A DNA stretch of 64,000 bases from Enterobacter huaxiensis (GTDB lineage Bacteria > Pseudomonadota > Gammaproteobacteria > Enterobacterales > Enterobacteriaceae), in contig NZ_CP043342.1 in the NCBI RefSeq assembly GCF_003594935.2, positions 4,712,001-4,776,000 on the forward strand, written 5' to 3'. Shown one piece after another: positions 29,651 to 38,797 of this stretch. The position numbers and the translations under genes were made by a program. How positions within the stretch are numbered: position 1 is the stretch's first letter; every line of letters starts with the position of its first letter. The notes below the pieces were generated by a model. The model saw nothing but the letters and a program-made list of their open reading frames with translations. It did no database searches and was not told where the DNA came from.

Positions 29651-31831
29651 TTATTGCAGGTCAAACCGGTCCAGATCCATCACCTTCGCCCATGCGGCAA
29701 CGAAGTCGCGGACAAACTTCTCATGCGCATCATCACTGGCATAAACCTCTGCCAGCGCACGCAGGACGGCGTTGGAACCGAATACCAGGTCGGCGCGGGT
29801 CGCGGTGTATTTCACCTCACCGCTGGCACGATCGCTTCCGGCAAACAGCTCGTTTGACTCGTCGGTGGCTTTCCACTGGGTGTTCATATCCAGCAGGTTG
29901 ACGAAGAAATCGGTGCTCAGCACGCCTTCTCGGTCTGTAAAGACGCCATTCTTGCTGCCGTCAAAGTTCGCACCCAGCACGCGCAGGCCGCCGATCAGCA
30001 CCGTCAGTTCCGGCGCGGTTAACGTCAGCTGCTGGGCTTTGTCGATCAGCAGTGACTCGGTGGTGGAAACATCCACCTGCGCACGGTAGTTACGGAAGCC
30101 GTCGGCAATCGGTTCGAGCAGGTTAAACATCTCGATATCCGTCTGATCCTGACGCGCGTCCACGCGGCCCGGCGTGAACGGAACGTTGACGTAAACGCCT
30201 GCGGCTTTCGCTGCCTGCTCAACGCCAACGACACCCGCCAGCACGATGATGTCGGCCAGCGAAGCTTTATGGGAGGACTTATAAATCTCTTCCAGTACGG
30301 GCAGAGCGCGCACGGCCGCGGCGTTAACATCCCAGCTACGCTGAGGCGCCAGCGCCAGACGCGCACCGTTTGCCCCACCGCGCTTATCACCACCGCGGAA
30401 GGTCGAAGCAGACGCCCAGGCAACGGACACCAGTTCGCTCACGGAAAGACCGGACGCCGCGATATCAGACTTCAGGCTTTCAATATCTGCTGCGGTTGGA
30501 TGGAAGAACGGCTGCGGCAGCGGATCCTGCCAGATGAGTTCTTCTTTCGGCACTTCTGGCCCAATATAGCGGGAAATTGGCCCCATATCGCGGTGGGTCA
30601 GCTTGAACCACGCGCGCGCGAAGGCTTCGTTAAAGGCCTGCGGATCGTTCAGGAAGCGACGAGAAATTTTTTCGAATTCCGGGTCGAAGCGCAGCGTCAG
30701 GTCGGTAACCAGCATGGTTGGCTTGCGTTTTTTCGACGGGTCGAACGGGTCAGGCATAATGTCCGGCGCATCGACGGCTTCAAACTGAATCGCACCTGCC
30801 GGGCTGCGGGTCTGCACCCATTCGTATTTGAACAGGTTCTCGAAGAAGTAGTTACTCCACTGGGTTGGCGTTTGCGACCAGATCACTTCCAGACCGGAGG
30901 TGATGGCGTCTGCGCCGATACCGGTACCGTGTGTACTGGTCCAGCCCAGGCCCTGCGCTTCAATCGGTGACGCTTCCGGATCGGTACCGACATGCGTCGC
31001 CTCTCCCGCACCGTGGGTTTTACCGAGGGTATGGCCGCCCGCAATCAGCGCCACGGTCTCTTCGTCGTTCATTCCCATGTTGCCGAAGGTGGCGCGAATT
31101 GCCGCCGCTGCCGACAGCGGATCGCCGCTGGCGTTTGGACCTTCCGGGTTGACGTAAATCAGGCCCATTTCGGTGGCGGCCAGCGGGCGCTTCGCCAGCG
31201 CTTCCGGGTCACGGTGGGTCAGCCAGGCTTTTTCATCGCCCCAGTTCACGTCCAGATCCGGTTCCCAGACGTCTTCACGACCGGCACCGAAACCAAAGGT
31301 GCGGAAGCCGGAGTTCTCCAGCGCCACGTTACCCGCAAGGATAAAGAGGTCAGCCCAGGAGATTTTTTGTCCGTATTTTTGCTTAATCGGCCACAGCAGA
31401 CGGCGTGCTTTATCCAGGCTGACGTTATCCGGCCAGGAGTTCAGCGGCGCAAAGCGCTGTTGCCCGCGTCCGGCACCGCCGCGTCCGTCAACGGAGCGAT
31501 AGGTACCCGCGCCGTGCCAGGCCATACGAATAAACAGGCCCGCGTAGCTGCCCCAGTCGGCTGGCCACCAGGGCTGTGAATCGGTCAACAGGGCTTTGAG
31601 ATCGCCCTTGAGAGCAGAGTAATCAAGCTTGCTAAATTCTTTGCGGTAGTCGAAGTCTTCACCCAATGGGTTCGAACGATTGGAATGTTGGTTCAGAAGG
31701 TCGATGCGGAGTTGCTTAGGCCACCACTCTTTACTGCTGGTGCCTGCACCTGCGCTATGATCGACGCCGCCCTGATGGAACGGGCATTTGCCGGCTGATG
31801 CCGCATTATTGGTATCGTCTGACGTGCTCAT
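29651..31831 (-). CDS. katG: Bifunctional catalase-peroxidase (hydroperoxidase I)
   Basis: A heme enzyme that removes hydrogen peroxide by catalase and peroxidase reactions. The 726 residues show the distal active site MAWHGAGTYR (Trp and His), MGLIYVNPEGP (Tyr) and a methionine in GNMGMNDEE, the three parts of the Trp-Tyr-Met crosslink needed for catalase activity. The proximal site is ALIAGGHTLGKTHG. The C-terminal half is the usual inactive duplicate. OxyR control is expected from the family; no site was defined in the 208-bp upstream gap. Confidence 0.98.
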   Translation of the reverse strand: MSTSDDTNNAASAGKCPFHQGGVDHSAGAGTSSKEWWPKQLRIDLLNQHSNRSNPLGEDFDYRKEFSKLDYSALKGDLKALLTDSQPWWPADWGSYAGLFIRMAWHGAGTYRSVDGRGGAGRGQQRFAPLNSWPDNVSLDKARRLLWPIKQKYGQKISWADLFILAGNVALENSGFRTFGFGAGREDVWEPDLDVNWGDEKAWLTHRDPEALAKRPLAATEMGLIYVNPEGPNASGDPLSAAAAIRATFGNMGMNDEETVALIAGGHTLGKTHGAGEATHVGTDPEASPIEAQGLGWTSTHGTGIGADAITSGLEVIWSQTPTQWSNYFFENLFKYEWVQTRSPAGAIQFEAVDAPDIMPDPFDPSKKRKPTMLVTDLTLRFDPEFEKISRRFLNDPQAFNEAFARAWFKLTHRDMGPISRYIGPEVPKEELIWQDPLPQPFFHPTAADIESLKSDIAASGLSVSELVSVAWASASTFRGGDKRGGANGARLALAPQRSWDVNAAAVRALPVLEEIYKSSHKASLADIIVLAGVVGVEQAAKAAGVYVNVPFTPGRVDARQDQTDIEMFNLLEPIADGFRNYRAQVDVSTTESLLIDKAQQLTLTAPELTVLIGGLRVLGANFDGSKNGVFTDREGVLSTDFFVNLLDMNTQWKATDESNELFAGSDRASGEVKYTATRADLVFGSNAVLRALAEVYASDDAHEKFVRDFVAAWAKVMDLDRFDLQ

Positions 31832-32009
31832 CGCTATGCTCCCTTTACAGTGTTACCGTTACGATATACGCCCTTATTGATAAGGTATAGTTGGGATAAC
31901 CCACAGATTCGATAGTTAATTCCGTTTAATTACACTTTGAAAATATGTGACTTTTATACGTCAAAACCAGCATTGCCGATATGGCGGGAAAATAAAACCC
32001 TTATAAATC

Positions 32010-32030
32010 AAAAAACCCTCCGAAGAGGGC
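32010..32030 (-). terminator. Intrinsic terminator after metF
   Basis: Minus strand CCCTC-TTCG-GAGGG with a stable TTCG loop, followed by six T, 10 bp past the metF stop. Confidence 0.93.
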
Positions 32031-32039
32031 TTTTTATTG

Positions 32040-32930
32040 TTACACGCCAGGTCTGACGCCGAGCGTGTGGCAGATGGCGTAACTCATTTCCGCGCGGTTC
32101 AGCGTATAGAAGTGGAAATCTTTCACTCCTTCACGACTGAGGATTTTCACCATGTCCATCGCGATATTTGCGCCCACCAGCTTGCGTGTTTCCGGGTCAT
32201 CGTCCAGCCCCTCGTACATTTTAGACATCCAAAGCGGAATGCGCACGTTGGTCATATCGGCAAATTTCTTCGCCTGTTTGAAGTTCGAGACCGGCAAAAT
32301 ACCCGGGATAATTTCGACGTCGATACCCGCCGAGACGCAGCGGTCGCGAAAGCGCAGATAGCTTTCCACGTCGAAGAAGAACTGCGTGATGGCGCGGTTT
32401 GCGCCGGCGTCTACTTTACGCTTCAGGTTGAGCAGATCCGCCTGGGCGCTTTTCGCTTCCGGGTGGACTTCAGGGTAAGCGGCAACGGAGATATCAAAGT
32501 CTCCCACGTCTTTCAGCAGCGCGACCAGATCGGTGGCATACATCTCTGGCTTACCGCTTCCCGGCGGCAGGTCGCCGCGCAGGGCGACAATGTGACGAAT
32601 GCCGTTGTTCCAGTAGTCCTGGGCAATCGCGCGCAGTTCATCAGGCGTCGCGTCGATACAGGTCAGGTGCGGTGCCGCTTCCAGACCGGTTCTGTCTTTA
32701 ATGCCTTTAATAATGCTGTGCGTACGGTCACGCTCGCCGGAGTTGGCCCCGTAGGTGACGGAGACGAATTTCGGCTTCAGGCTGCTCAGGCGATCGATAG
32801 AGCTCCACAGGGTTTGCTCCATTTCACTGGTGCGCGGCGGGAAAAATTCAAAAGAGACGTTAATCTGGCCGTTTACTTCGGCCAGGCTCTGATTCAGGGC
32901 TTCCCGCTGGTTGGCGTGAAAAAAGCTCAT
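32040..32930 (-). CDS. metF: 5,10-methylenetetrahydrofolate reductase
   Basis: An FAD enzyme making 5-methyltetrahydrofolate, the methyl donor for methionine synthesis. The 296 residues form a TIM barrel with the catalytic glutamate in NVSFEFFPPRT (near 28) and flavin-contact segments VTYGANSGERD and HIVALRGDLP. It has its own control region with four MetJ boxes upstream and a terminator downstream, so it is a single-gene unit beside metBL. Confidence 0.98.
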   Translation of the reverse strand: MSFFHANQREALNQSLAEVNGQINVSFEFFPPRTSEMEQTLWSSIDRLSSLKPKFVSVTYGANSGERDRTHSIIKGIKDRTGLEAAPHLTCIDATPDELRAIAQDYWNNGIRHIVALRGDLPPGSGKPEMYATDLVALLKDVGDFDISVAAYPEVHPEAKSAQADLLNLKRKVDAGANRAITQFFFDVESYLRFRDRCVSAGIDVEIIPGILPVSNFKQAKKFADMTNVRIPLWMSKMYEGLDDDPETRKLVGANIAMDMVKILSREGVKDFHFYTLNRAEMSYAICHTLGVRPGV

Positions 32931-32972
32931 ACCTTACCTCTATCTATCGCATGTCGTTGTTTGTTGTGTTGT

Positions 32973-33004
32973 GAACTTCTATACGTTTAGACGTCCAGAT
33001 GTAA
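32973..33004 (-). promoter_or_regulatory. MetJ operator upstream of metF (four tandem met boxes)
   Basis: Consecutive 8-mers gaacttct, atacgttt, agacgtcc, agatgtaa match the AGACGTCT box with few changes, best in the third. This is the tandem-dimer arrangement through which SAM-bound MetJ represses. Confidence 0.9.
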
Positions 33005-33113
33005 AAATGACGGAAAAGCGGAGTGGCGTCAACAGAAATAATCAACAATAACGGTGAGGATTGCTCAGAGAAGATGAGGGGAATTCATGATGGAGGGTGA
33101 GTGCGGTCTGATG

Positions 33114-33146
33114 CCCTCACCCTAACCCTCTCCCACAGGGAGAGGG
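33114..33146. repeat. Dispersed hairpin repeat (copy 3 of family)
   Basis: The unit begins TGATGCCCTCACCC and forms the stem CCCTCTCCC/GGGAGAGGG, 12 bp past the metL stop. A longer left flank (GCGG.CTGATGCCC) is shared with the copy at 57305. Confidence 0.82.
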
Positions 33147-33157
33147 AAATACAAGGA

Positions 33158-35590
33158 CTACAGTAGCTTAGCCAGACGGTTAATGTCTGACTGGATAGCC
33201 CCGGCGGTAACATCGCGCCCCGCGCCCGGGCCGCGGATCACCAGCGGGTTATCGCGGTACCAGCGGCTTTCGATAGCGAAGACGTTGTCGCACGGCAGCA
33301 GCGCCGCCAGCGGATGTTCAGGACGTACCGCCTCCACGCCTACTCGCGCTTTGCCGTTCGCCTCGAAACGCGCCACGTAGCGCAGCACCAGGCCCATCTC
33401 ATTTGCGGCCTCCAGACGCTGCACCATCTGCTCGTTCAGCTCGTCGCCATTTTCAAAGAAGTGATCCACGGACCCTTCCTCACAGCCCGAAGGCACCAGC
33501 GACTCTACGCGCACCTGACCGGGCTCGATGTCGTAGCCCGCTTCACGCGCCAGGATCACCAGCTTGCGCATCACGTCTTTACCGGCGAGGTCAACGCGCG
33601 GATCGGGCTCGGTTAAGCCCTGCTGCCAGGCCTGATCCACCAGATCGGTAAACGGCACGGTGCCGTCGAACTGCAGGAACAGCCAGGAGAGCGTGCCGGA
33701 GAAGATCCCGCTCAGCGCCAGAATGCTGTCCCCGCTTTCAATCAGGTCACGCACGGTGTGGTTAACCGGCAGCCCCGCGCCAACGGTGGCGTTGTAGAGC
33801 CAGTGACGCCCGGTTTTTTCAAACGCGTCGTGGATCTGACGGTATTTATCGGTGCTGCTCGCCCCCGCCAGCTTGTTCGCGCTGATGACGTGGAAGCCGT
33901 GGCTGGCGAAATCCAGATACTGATCGGCAAGCTGCTCGCTGGCGGTGACGTCCAGCACGACCAGATCGTCATACGGGTGCGCGCGCATCCACAGGAACAG
34001 GGACTCTTCATCCTGCTCGACCGCTTCATCATTGAAGAAGGCAAGCGCGCGGCTGGCGTCCAGCCCTTCGTAGTTCAGCAGGCTGCGGCGGCTGTCTACC
34101 ACGCCCGCCAGAATAAATTCAAAGCCGGTGCGCGCCGAGAGCGTCTCCTGCTCGCGCGCAAACAGCTCCAGCCAGCGGGAACCGATATTCCCTTTGCCGA
34201 ACAGCACCAGGCCGATGCGTTTTTCCGCGCGGAACAGGGAGGTATGCAGCCCCTGGATCAGGCTTTCGGTTGGACCCTTACGCAGAACGGCCACCAGGCT
34301 GATGCCCTCTTCCGACTGCCAGGTGAACTCAACCGGCTGGCCTTTCAGCTGCTGCCAGAAGCGGTGGCAGTGCAGCGGGTTACGGGTGACGCCCGCCCCC
34401 ACCATCGCCACCAGCGCCAGCCCCTGACGCAGGCGAAGCTCGCCCGGCAGGCCCGCTTCATCGAGGATTTTGAGCGCGCTGTCCGCCACTTCTGCGGTAT
34501 AGCAGAACTGCAGCAGCTGGCGGTCGTTATGAACGCCAACGGCCAGCGGGCGCACCTGTGCACGCTTCAGAATCAGGTCGATCTCTTTATGTGCCAGCCT
34601 GAAGTCCTGGCCCGACGGCACCTGGAACTCAATAAGGCAGATATCGTCATGGCTGGTGACAATGCGCGCACCTGTGCCGGAGGCCAGCACGCGTTCAATG
34701 CGCGTAGAGCCTTGATCCGGCGTATAGCTGCAGCGCAGCTGCAGGTCGATATCGCTGCCGGAAACCGGCTGCAGCGTACGCGCGTGGAGCACCGGTGCCG
34801 CCAGACGCGCCAGCTCGCTCGCTTCGTCGAGACGCAGCAGCGGCAGCAGACAAGCATCTTTTACTTTACGCGGGTCCGCGCTGTAAACACCGGCCACGTC
34901 GCTCCAGATGGTGACGCGGGACACGCCCGCCAGGGCACCAATTTGCGTTGCCGAGTAGTCCGAACCGTTACGACCCAGCAGCACGGTTTCGCCCGCGTTG
35001 CTGCGGCTGATAAAGCCAGTGACGACAATACGTTTGCCCGGGTGCTGCACCAGCAGCTGTTGCAGCAGCGGGTAGGACAACCCTTCATCCACCTGCGGCT
35101 GCGCGGCGCGTTCGGCGCGCAGGAAATCACGCGCGTCGAGCCAGGCCGCTTCTACGCCCAGGTGCTGCAGCACGGCGGCCATCAGGCGCGCGGACCACAC
35201 TTCACCGTGGCCCACCACTTCGGCATACACCGCGTCGGTAATCCCGCTGTCCAGCAGGGTGGCCAGACGCTCAAGGTCGTGCGTGAAGGCGCTAATCAGC
35301 CCGTCCGCCACGTCTGCAGGCAGCAGGCCGGCAATCAGCTCGCTCTGGTAGCGGCGTAAAGACTGTTGCACCTGATGCGCAGAAAGGCGATCGGTCTGGC
35401 TCAGTTTCAGCCAGCTAATCAACTGGTTGGTGGTGCTGCCCGCCGCGGAGACAACCATCATGTCACCCGGCTGTGAATACTCGGTCATAATCCCTGCAAC
35501 GCGCAGGTAACACTTCACATCGGCAAGACTACTACCACCAAACTTGTGCAGTTGACGACCCTTCGCCCCTGCCTGCGCTATCACACTCAT
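33158..35590 (-). CDS. metL: Bifunctional aspartokinase II / homoserine dehydrogenase II
   Basis: Catalyses the first and third steps from aspartate toward methionine. In 810 residues, the kinase domain is N-terminal (KFGGSSLADV near 16; GRNGSDYSATQIGALAG), a central region has regulatory ACT-like folds, and the C-terminal dehydrogenase begins near 460 with VLFGKGNIGSRW and includes the lysine region ANKLAGASS. It starts 2 bp after the metB stop, so metB and metL form one operon under MetJ. Confidence 0.98.
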   Translation of the reverse strand: MSVIAQAGAKGRQLHKFGGSSLADVKCYLRVAGIMTEYSQPGDMMVVSAAGSTTNQLISWLKLSQTDRLSAHQVQQSLRRYQSELIAGLLPADVADGLISAFTHDLERLATLLDSGITDAVYAEVVGHGEVWSARLMAAVLQHLGVEAAWLDARDFLRAERAAQPQVDEGLSYPLLQQLLVQHPGKRIVVTGFISRSNAGETVLLGRNGSDYSATQIGALAGVSRVTIWSDVAGVYSADPRKVKDACLLPLLRLDEASELARLAAPVLHARTLQPVSGSDIDLQLRCSYTPDQGSTRIERVLASGTGARIVTSHDDICLIEFQVPSGQDFRLAHKEIDLILKRAQVRPLAVGVHNDRQLLQFCYTAEVADSALKILDEAGLPGELRLRQGLALVAMVGAGVTRNPLHCHRFWQQLKGQPVEFTWQSEEGISLVAVLRKGPTESLIQGLHTSLFRAEKRIGLVLFGKGNIGSRWLELFAREQETLSARTGFEFILAGVVDSRRSLLNYEGLDASRALAFFNDEAVEQDEESLFLWMRAHPYDDLVVLDVTASEQLADQYLDFASHGFHVISANKLAGASSTDKYRQIHDAFEKTGRHWLYNATVGAGLPVNHTVRDLIESGDSILALSGIFSGTLSWLFLQFDGTVPFTDLVDQAWQQGLTEPDPRVDLAGKDVMRKLVILAREAGYDIEPGQVRVESLVPSGCEEGSVDHFFENGDELNEQMVQRLEAANEMGLVLRYVARFEANGKARVGVEAVRPEHPLAALLPCDNVFAIESRWYRDNPLVIRGPGAGRDVTAGAIQSDINRLAKLL

Positions 35591-35592
35591 GA

Positions 35593-36753
35593 TTACCCCT
35601 TGGCTGCGACCCGGAAGCCATTTTCCAGATCGGCAATTAAATCTTCAGAATCTTCAATACCGGTCGAGATACGCAGCAGCGTCTCAGAAATCCCGGCGGC
35701 GGCACGTGCTTCCGGTGCCATACCTGCGTGCGTCATGGTCGCGGCGTGGGAGATCAAGCTTTCAACCCCACCTAATGATTCCGCCAGCGTAAACAATGAC
35801 AGCCCGCTCAGGAAGCGACGCAGCGTTTGCTCGTCGCCGTCCAGTTCAAAACTTAACATCGCGCCAAATCCTTTCTGCTGGCGCGCGGCAATCTCGTGCC
35901 CCTGATTTTCCGGCAGCGACGGGTGATAAAGCTTCTTCACCAGCGGCTGGTTTTTCAGGAAATCGACAATCGCCTGGGCATTACGCTGCGCCACTTCCAT
36001 GCGTGGAGAAAGCGTGCGGATGCCGCGTAACAGCAGGTAGCTGTCGAAGGCGCCCGCGGTGACGCCAATGTTATTGGCCCACCATGCCAGTTCGGTGACA
36101 ACCTCGGGATCTTTTGCAATCACCACGCCTGCCACCACGTCAGAATGACCGTTCAGATATTTAGTACACGAATGCAATACAAGATCTGCACCCAGTGCCA
36201 GTGGGTTCTGAAGGGCCGGACTGAGGAATGTATTATCCACTACACTTATCGCTCCCGCATCCCTTGCGAGCTGACAAATTTTCGCAATATCGACAACGCG
36301 CAGTAAAGGATTGCTCGGACTTTCCACCAGAACCAGCTTCGGCTGCTCTGCCAGCGCCTGTTTCAGCGCCTGTTCGTCGTTTTGATCGACAAACAGCACG
36401 CGATAGCAGCCGCGTTTTGCCAGGCTATCAAACAGGCGATAGCTGCCGCCGTAGCAGTCGTGCGGCGCAACCAGCAGGTCGCCAGGCTTCAGGAACACCG
36501 TGGTCACCAGGTGGATTGCAGACATGCCGGTATTGGTCAATACCGCGCCTGCGCCACCTTCCAGCTCCGCCAGCGCGCGCTGGGTTACGTCACGCGTAGG
36601 GTTGCCACGACGCGAGTAGTCATGCGCGCGGGGTTCATTAAATCCGGTGAAGTTATAGGTACTGGAAAGATGAATCGGCGGGACAACGCAGCCGTACTGC
36701 TCGTCATCATTCAATCCGCTACGCACTGCGATGGTGGCCTGTTTACGCGTCAT
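35593..36753 (-). CDS. metB: Cystathionine gamma-synthase
   Basis: A PLP enzyme joining cysteine to O-succinylhomoserine in methionine synthesis. The 386 residues show the PLP lysine K198 in LVLHSCTKYLNGHSD and the conserved YSRRGNPTRD near 46. It is the first gene of metBL and divergent from metJ, which represses it through the boxes at 36815-36846. Confidence 0.98.
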   Translation of the reverse strand: MTRKQATIAVRSGLNDDEQYGCVVPPIHLSSTYNFTGFNEPRAHDYSRRGNPTRDVTQRALAELEGGAGAVLTNTGMSAIHLVTTVFLKPGDLLVAPHDCYGGSYRLFDSLAKRGCYRVLFVDQNDEQALKQALAEQPKLVLVESPSNPLLRVVDIAKICQLARDAGAISVVDNTFLSPALQNPLALGADLVLHSCTKYLNGHSDVVAGVVIAKDPEVVTELAWWANNIGVTAGAFDSYLLLRGIRTLSPRMEVAQRNAQAIVDFLKNQPLVKKLYHPSLPENQGHEIAARQQKGFGAMLSFELDGDEQTLRRFLSGLSLFTLAESLGGVESLISHAATMTHAGMAPEARAAAGISETLLRISTGIEDSEDLIADLENGFRVAAKG

Positions 36754-36814
36754 GGTGAAGGCTTCCTGGCTAATGAGGTGAAAAGTCAGGCACCAGAGTA
36801 AACACTGAAAGTAT

Positions 36815-36846
36815 AGCCGTCAATACATCTGGACATCTAAACCTCT
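36815..36846. promoter_or_regulatory. MetJ operator between metB and metJ
   Basis: Read on the minus strand, tandem 8-mers run agaggttt, agatgtcc, agatgtat, tgacggct. They lie just upstream of metB in the divergent metB/metJ region, as in the known autoregulated operator. Confidence 0.92.
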
Positions 36847-37029
36847 TTGCGTATAGATTGAGCAATGCGCAAATAGCCGTTAAAATTATATGCTTTAGTG
36901 CACGCTGCAGCGGCAATATCCGTGCCACGGTATCGTCTCTACGGTAAACTAGGCAAGATTACGGTTCAAAACCGGCGGTTACAGGTTTTGCACCTTTAGA
37001 TAAATGACTGAGAGGATTAAAGGTATCTC

Positions 37030-37347
37030 ATGGCTGAATGGAGCGGCGAATATATCAGCCCATACGCTGAGCACGGTAAGAAGAGTGAACAAGTAAAGAA
37101 AATTACGGTTTCCATTCCTCTGAAGGTGTTGAAGATCCTCACCGATGAACGTACGCGTCGTCAGGTGAACAACCTGCGCCACGCGACCAACAGCGAACTG
37201 CTGTGCGAAGCGTTCCTGCATGCGTTTACCGGCCAACCGTTGCCGAACGATGAAGATCTGCGCAAAGAGCGCAGTGATGAAATCCCGGAAGAGGCGAAGG
37301 TAATCATGCGTGAACTGGGTATCGACCCGGATACGTGGGAATACTAA
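37030..37347 (+). CDS. metJ: Methionine repressor
   Basis: A SAM-dependent ribbon-helix-helix repressor of methionine genes. The 105 residues include the DNA-contacting beta strand VKKITVSIPLKV (about 22-33), with Lys and Thr residues that read the met box. The C-terminus is GIDPDTWEY. It represses metBL, metF and itself. ATG 37030 follows GAGAGG in the leader. Confidence 0.98.
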   Translation: MAEWSGEYISPYAEHGKKSEQVKKITVSIPLKVLKILTDERTRRQVNNLRHATNSELLCEAFLHAFTGQPLPNDEDLRKERSDEIPEEAKVIMRELGIDPDTWEY

Positions 37348-37357
37348 CTGCGGTGTG

Positions 37358-37383
37358 ATCCCGCTGAGTTTACTCAGCGGGAT
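37358..37383. terminator. Hairpin terminator between metJ and the porin gene
   Basis: A perfect 12-bp stem ATCCCGCTGAGT/ACTCAGCGGGAT with a two-base loop lies between convergent genes. The T run is weak on the plus side, so efficiency is uncertain. Confidence 0.75.
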
Positions 37384-37389
37384 GGTTTC

Positions 37390-38070
37390 TTAGAAGTTGT
37401 AGCCTAAACCCACGCGCAGACGCGTCTGGCGGTCGTCACTGGTTGCGGTGTTATAGCCGGAAGAGACGTTACCCACTTCCACAAACGGGACCCACGAATC
37501 GATGCTGTACGCCACGCGGAAGTTATATTCGTAATCTTCTTTTTTATTGTTATACAAGTCTTCGTTGTCGGCGAATTTATAAATGCCGTTTAGCTCGAAC
37601 ATCCAGTTATCAATATTATAACCCAGCCACATTTCCGGGCGATAAACCATACGATCATCTTTATCGTCCGCATTACGTCGGGTGTATTCGGTACGATAGC
37701 GGAATGCCGTCCACCAGCTGTCATTAATATTATACTGCACGCGCAGATAAGGCTTATAGATAGCCATATCGTCACCCATTTCAACGGCGACGCCCGGCTG
37801 CCAGATAAAGCCTTGCCAGGTAAACTGATAGCTTGCGGTATATTCGTTGCTGTTACTTTCCATATTATTAAGCGCGTCATTGGACTGCTTATCATCTGAG
37901 CGCGATACCGCCTCGACGGCTACGCCAAAGCCGGTACCAAAGCGGTGTGACATGTACACACGGTCGTAGTTACGGCCATCGTCGTAATATTCGTGTCGGT
38001 AATCCACATATCCCGCCTGCGCCGCGCACGATATTAACGGAAGCACAAATAAGAGTTGCTTCAATTTCAT
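37390..38070 (-). CDS. KdgM-family outer-membrane porin (oligogalacturonate-type)
   Basis: A 226-residue protein with a signal peptide cleaved after CAAQA (about residue 19). A monomeric beta-barrel pattern follows: alternating aromatic strands, the conserved start YVDYRHEYYDDGRNYDRVY, the middle FRYRTEYTRRNADD, and the C-terminal strand TRLRVGLGYNF ending in Phe. These traits fit the 12-stranded KdgM/NanC/OmpL porins that pass acidic oligosaccharides. The substrate is unknown. It lies between metJ and rpmE, where E. coli carries yiiX, and its upstream DNA is A/T-rich, suggesting acquisition or replacement. No KdgR box was confirmed. Confidence 0.87.
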   Translation of the reverse strand: MKLKQLLFVLPLISCAAQAGYVDYRHEYYDDGRNYDRVYMSHRFGTGFGVAVEAVSRSDDKQSNDALNNMESNSNEYTASYQFTWQGFIWQPGVAVEMGDDMAIYKPYLRVQYNINDSWWTAFRYRTEYTRRNADDKDDRMVYRPEMWLGYNIDNWMFELNGIYKFADNEDLYNNKKEDYEYNFRVAYSIDSWVPFVEVGNVSSGYNTATSDDRQTRLRVGLGYNF

Positions 38071-38384
38071 AATATTTCCCTCGAAGTAAACGCGCCCTGA
38101 AAGCCACCCTGTTGTGATGGCAAATAAGAATGTACGACGGGCGCAGTGTAATTTTACGAAACGAGAGAAACCTTTTAATTTTTGACACCCCCGTCAAAAG
38201 GATGGCAAAGAATTAAAGAAATGAGAGATACAGTTCACTATCCGTTAAAGAATAAACCAGACAAATATATTTAATACAATGATACGTAACTAAATATTTT
38301 AGATATAAATACTAAGATGGGATTTATTCAGAAGGGATATAACAGGCACAAAAAAACCGCCCGAAGGCGGTTTTTCCTGGATGC
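38071..38384. other. A/T-rich gap upstream of the porin gene
   Basis: A 314-bp stretch with no gene. It should hold the porin promoter on the minus strand and, at its right end, the rpmE terminator. 38200-38340 is markedly A/T-rich compared with neighbouring genes. No operator was recognised. Confidence 0.6.
38350..38375 (-). terminator. Intrinsic terminator after rpmE
   Basis: Stem ACCGCC/GGCGGT with loop CGAA, flanked by A and T runs, 10 bp past the rpmE stop. The symmetry suggests it could work in both directions. Confidence 0.93.
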
Positions 38385-38597
38385 TTATTTAGCGCCCGGG
38401 ATGCTGAAACGCTTGTTGAAGCGGTCAACACGGCCACCGGTTGCAACATCACGCTGCTTACCAGTGTAGAACGGGTGGCATTTGCCGCACACGTCCAGGT
38501 TCAGATCGTGGCCCACGGTAGAGCGGATCTGGATAGAGTTACCGCAAGAACAGTTTGCAGTAATCATTTCGTATTTCGGGTGAATATCTTTTTTCAT
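38385..38597 (-). CDS. rpmE: 50S ribosomal protein L31 (zinc-binding form)
   Basis: A 70-residue ribosomal protein bridging the subunits. Zinc-ligand cysteines are C16 and C18 (NCSCGNS) and C37 and C40 (DVCGKCHP), marking the zinc-containing type rather than the zinc-free YkgM paralogue used in zinc shortage. It is divergent from priA. Confidence 0.98.
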   Translation of the reverse strand: MKKDIHPKYEMITANCSCGNSIQIRSTVGHDLNLDVCGKCHPFYTGKQRDVATGGRVDRFNKRFSIPGAK

Positions 38598-38797
38598 GGG
38601 AGAACCTCAGTTAAGGCCGCGTCGCTCTTCCAGCCCTAACGCCAGACACCACGCGATGTTGAATGTAATTTCTCTGGCGTAATATACACCAAAGGCGGCG
38701 AATCATACAGAATTTGACCAGCGTATGCAAACTGATCCGCACGCCGCTTTCACTAATGTGTATACTAACGCGCCACTTTTCAAGTCAGGAAGATTCG

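Noticed and set aside
29651..31831. Tandem duplication in katG as an anomaly
   Set aside because: Two-domain structure from an ancient duplication is normal for all catalase-peroxidases.
33758..35359. A 533-codon open frame antisense to metL
   Set aside because: Same reason: a shadow of a recognised full-length gene.
36979..37236. Open frame antisense to metJ
   Set aside because: It overlaps metJ, which is recognised in full on the other strand.
38150..38181. Possible KdgR box upstream of the porin
   Set aside because: GAAAC-like words are present but not arranged as the expected palindrome.
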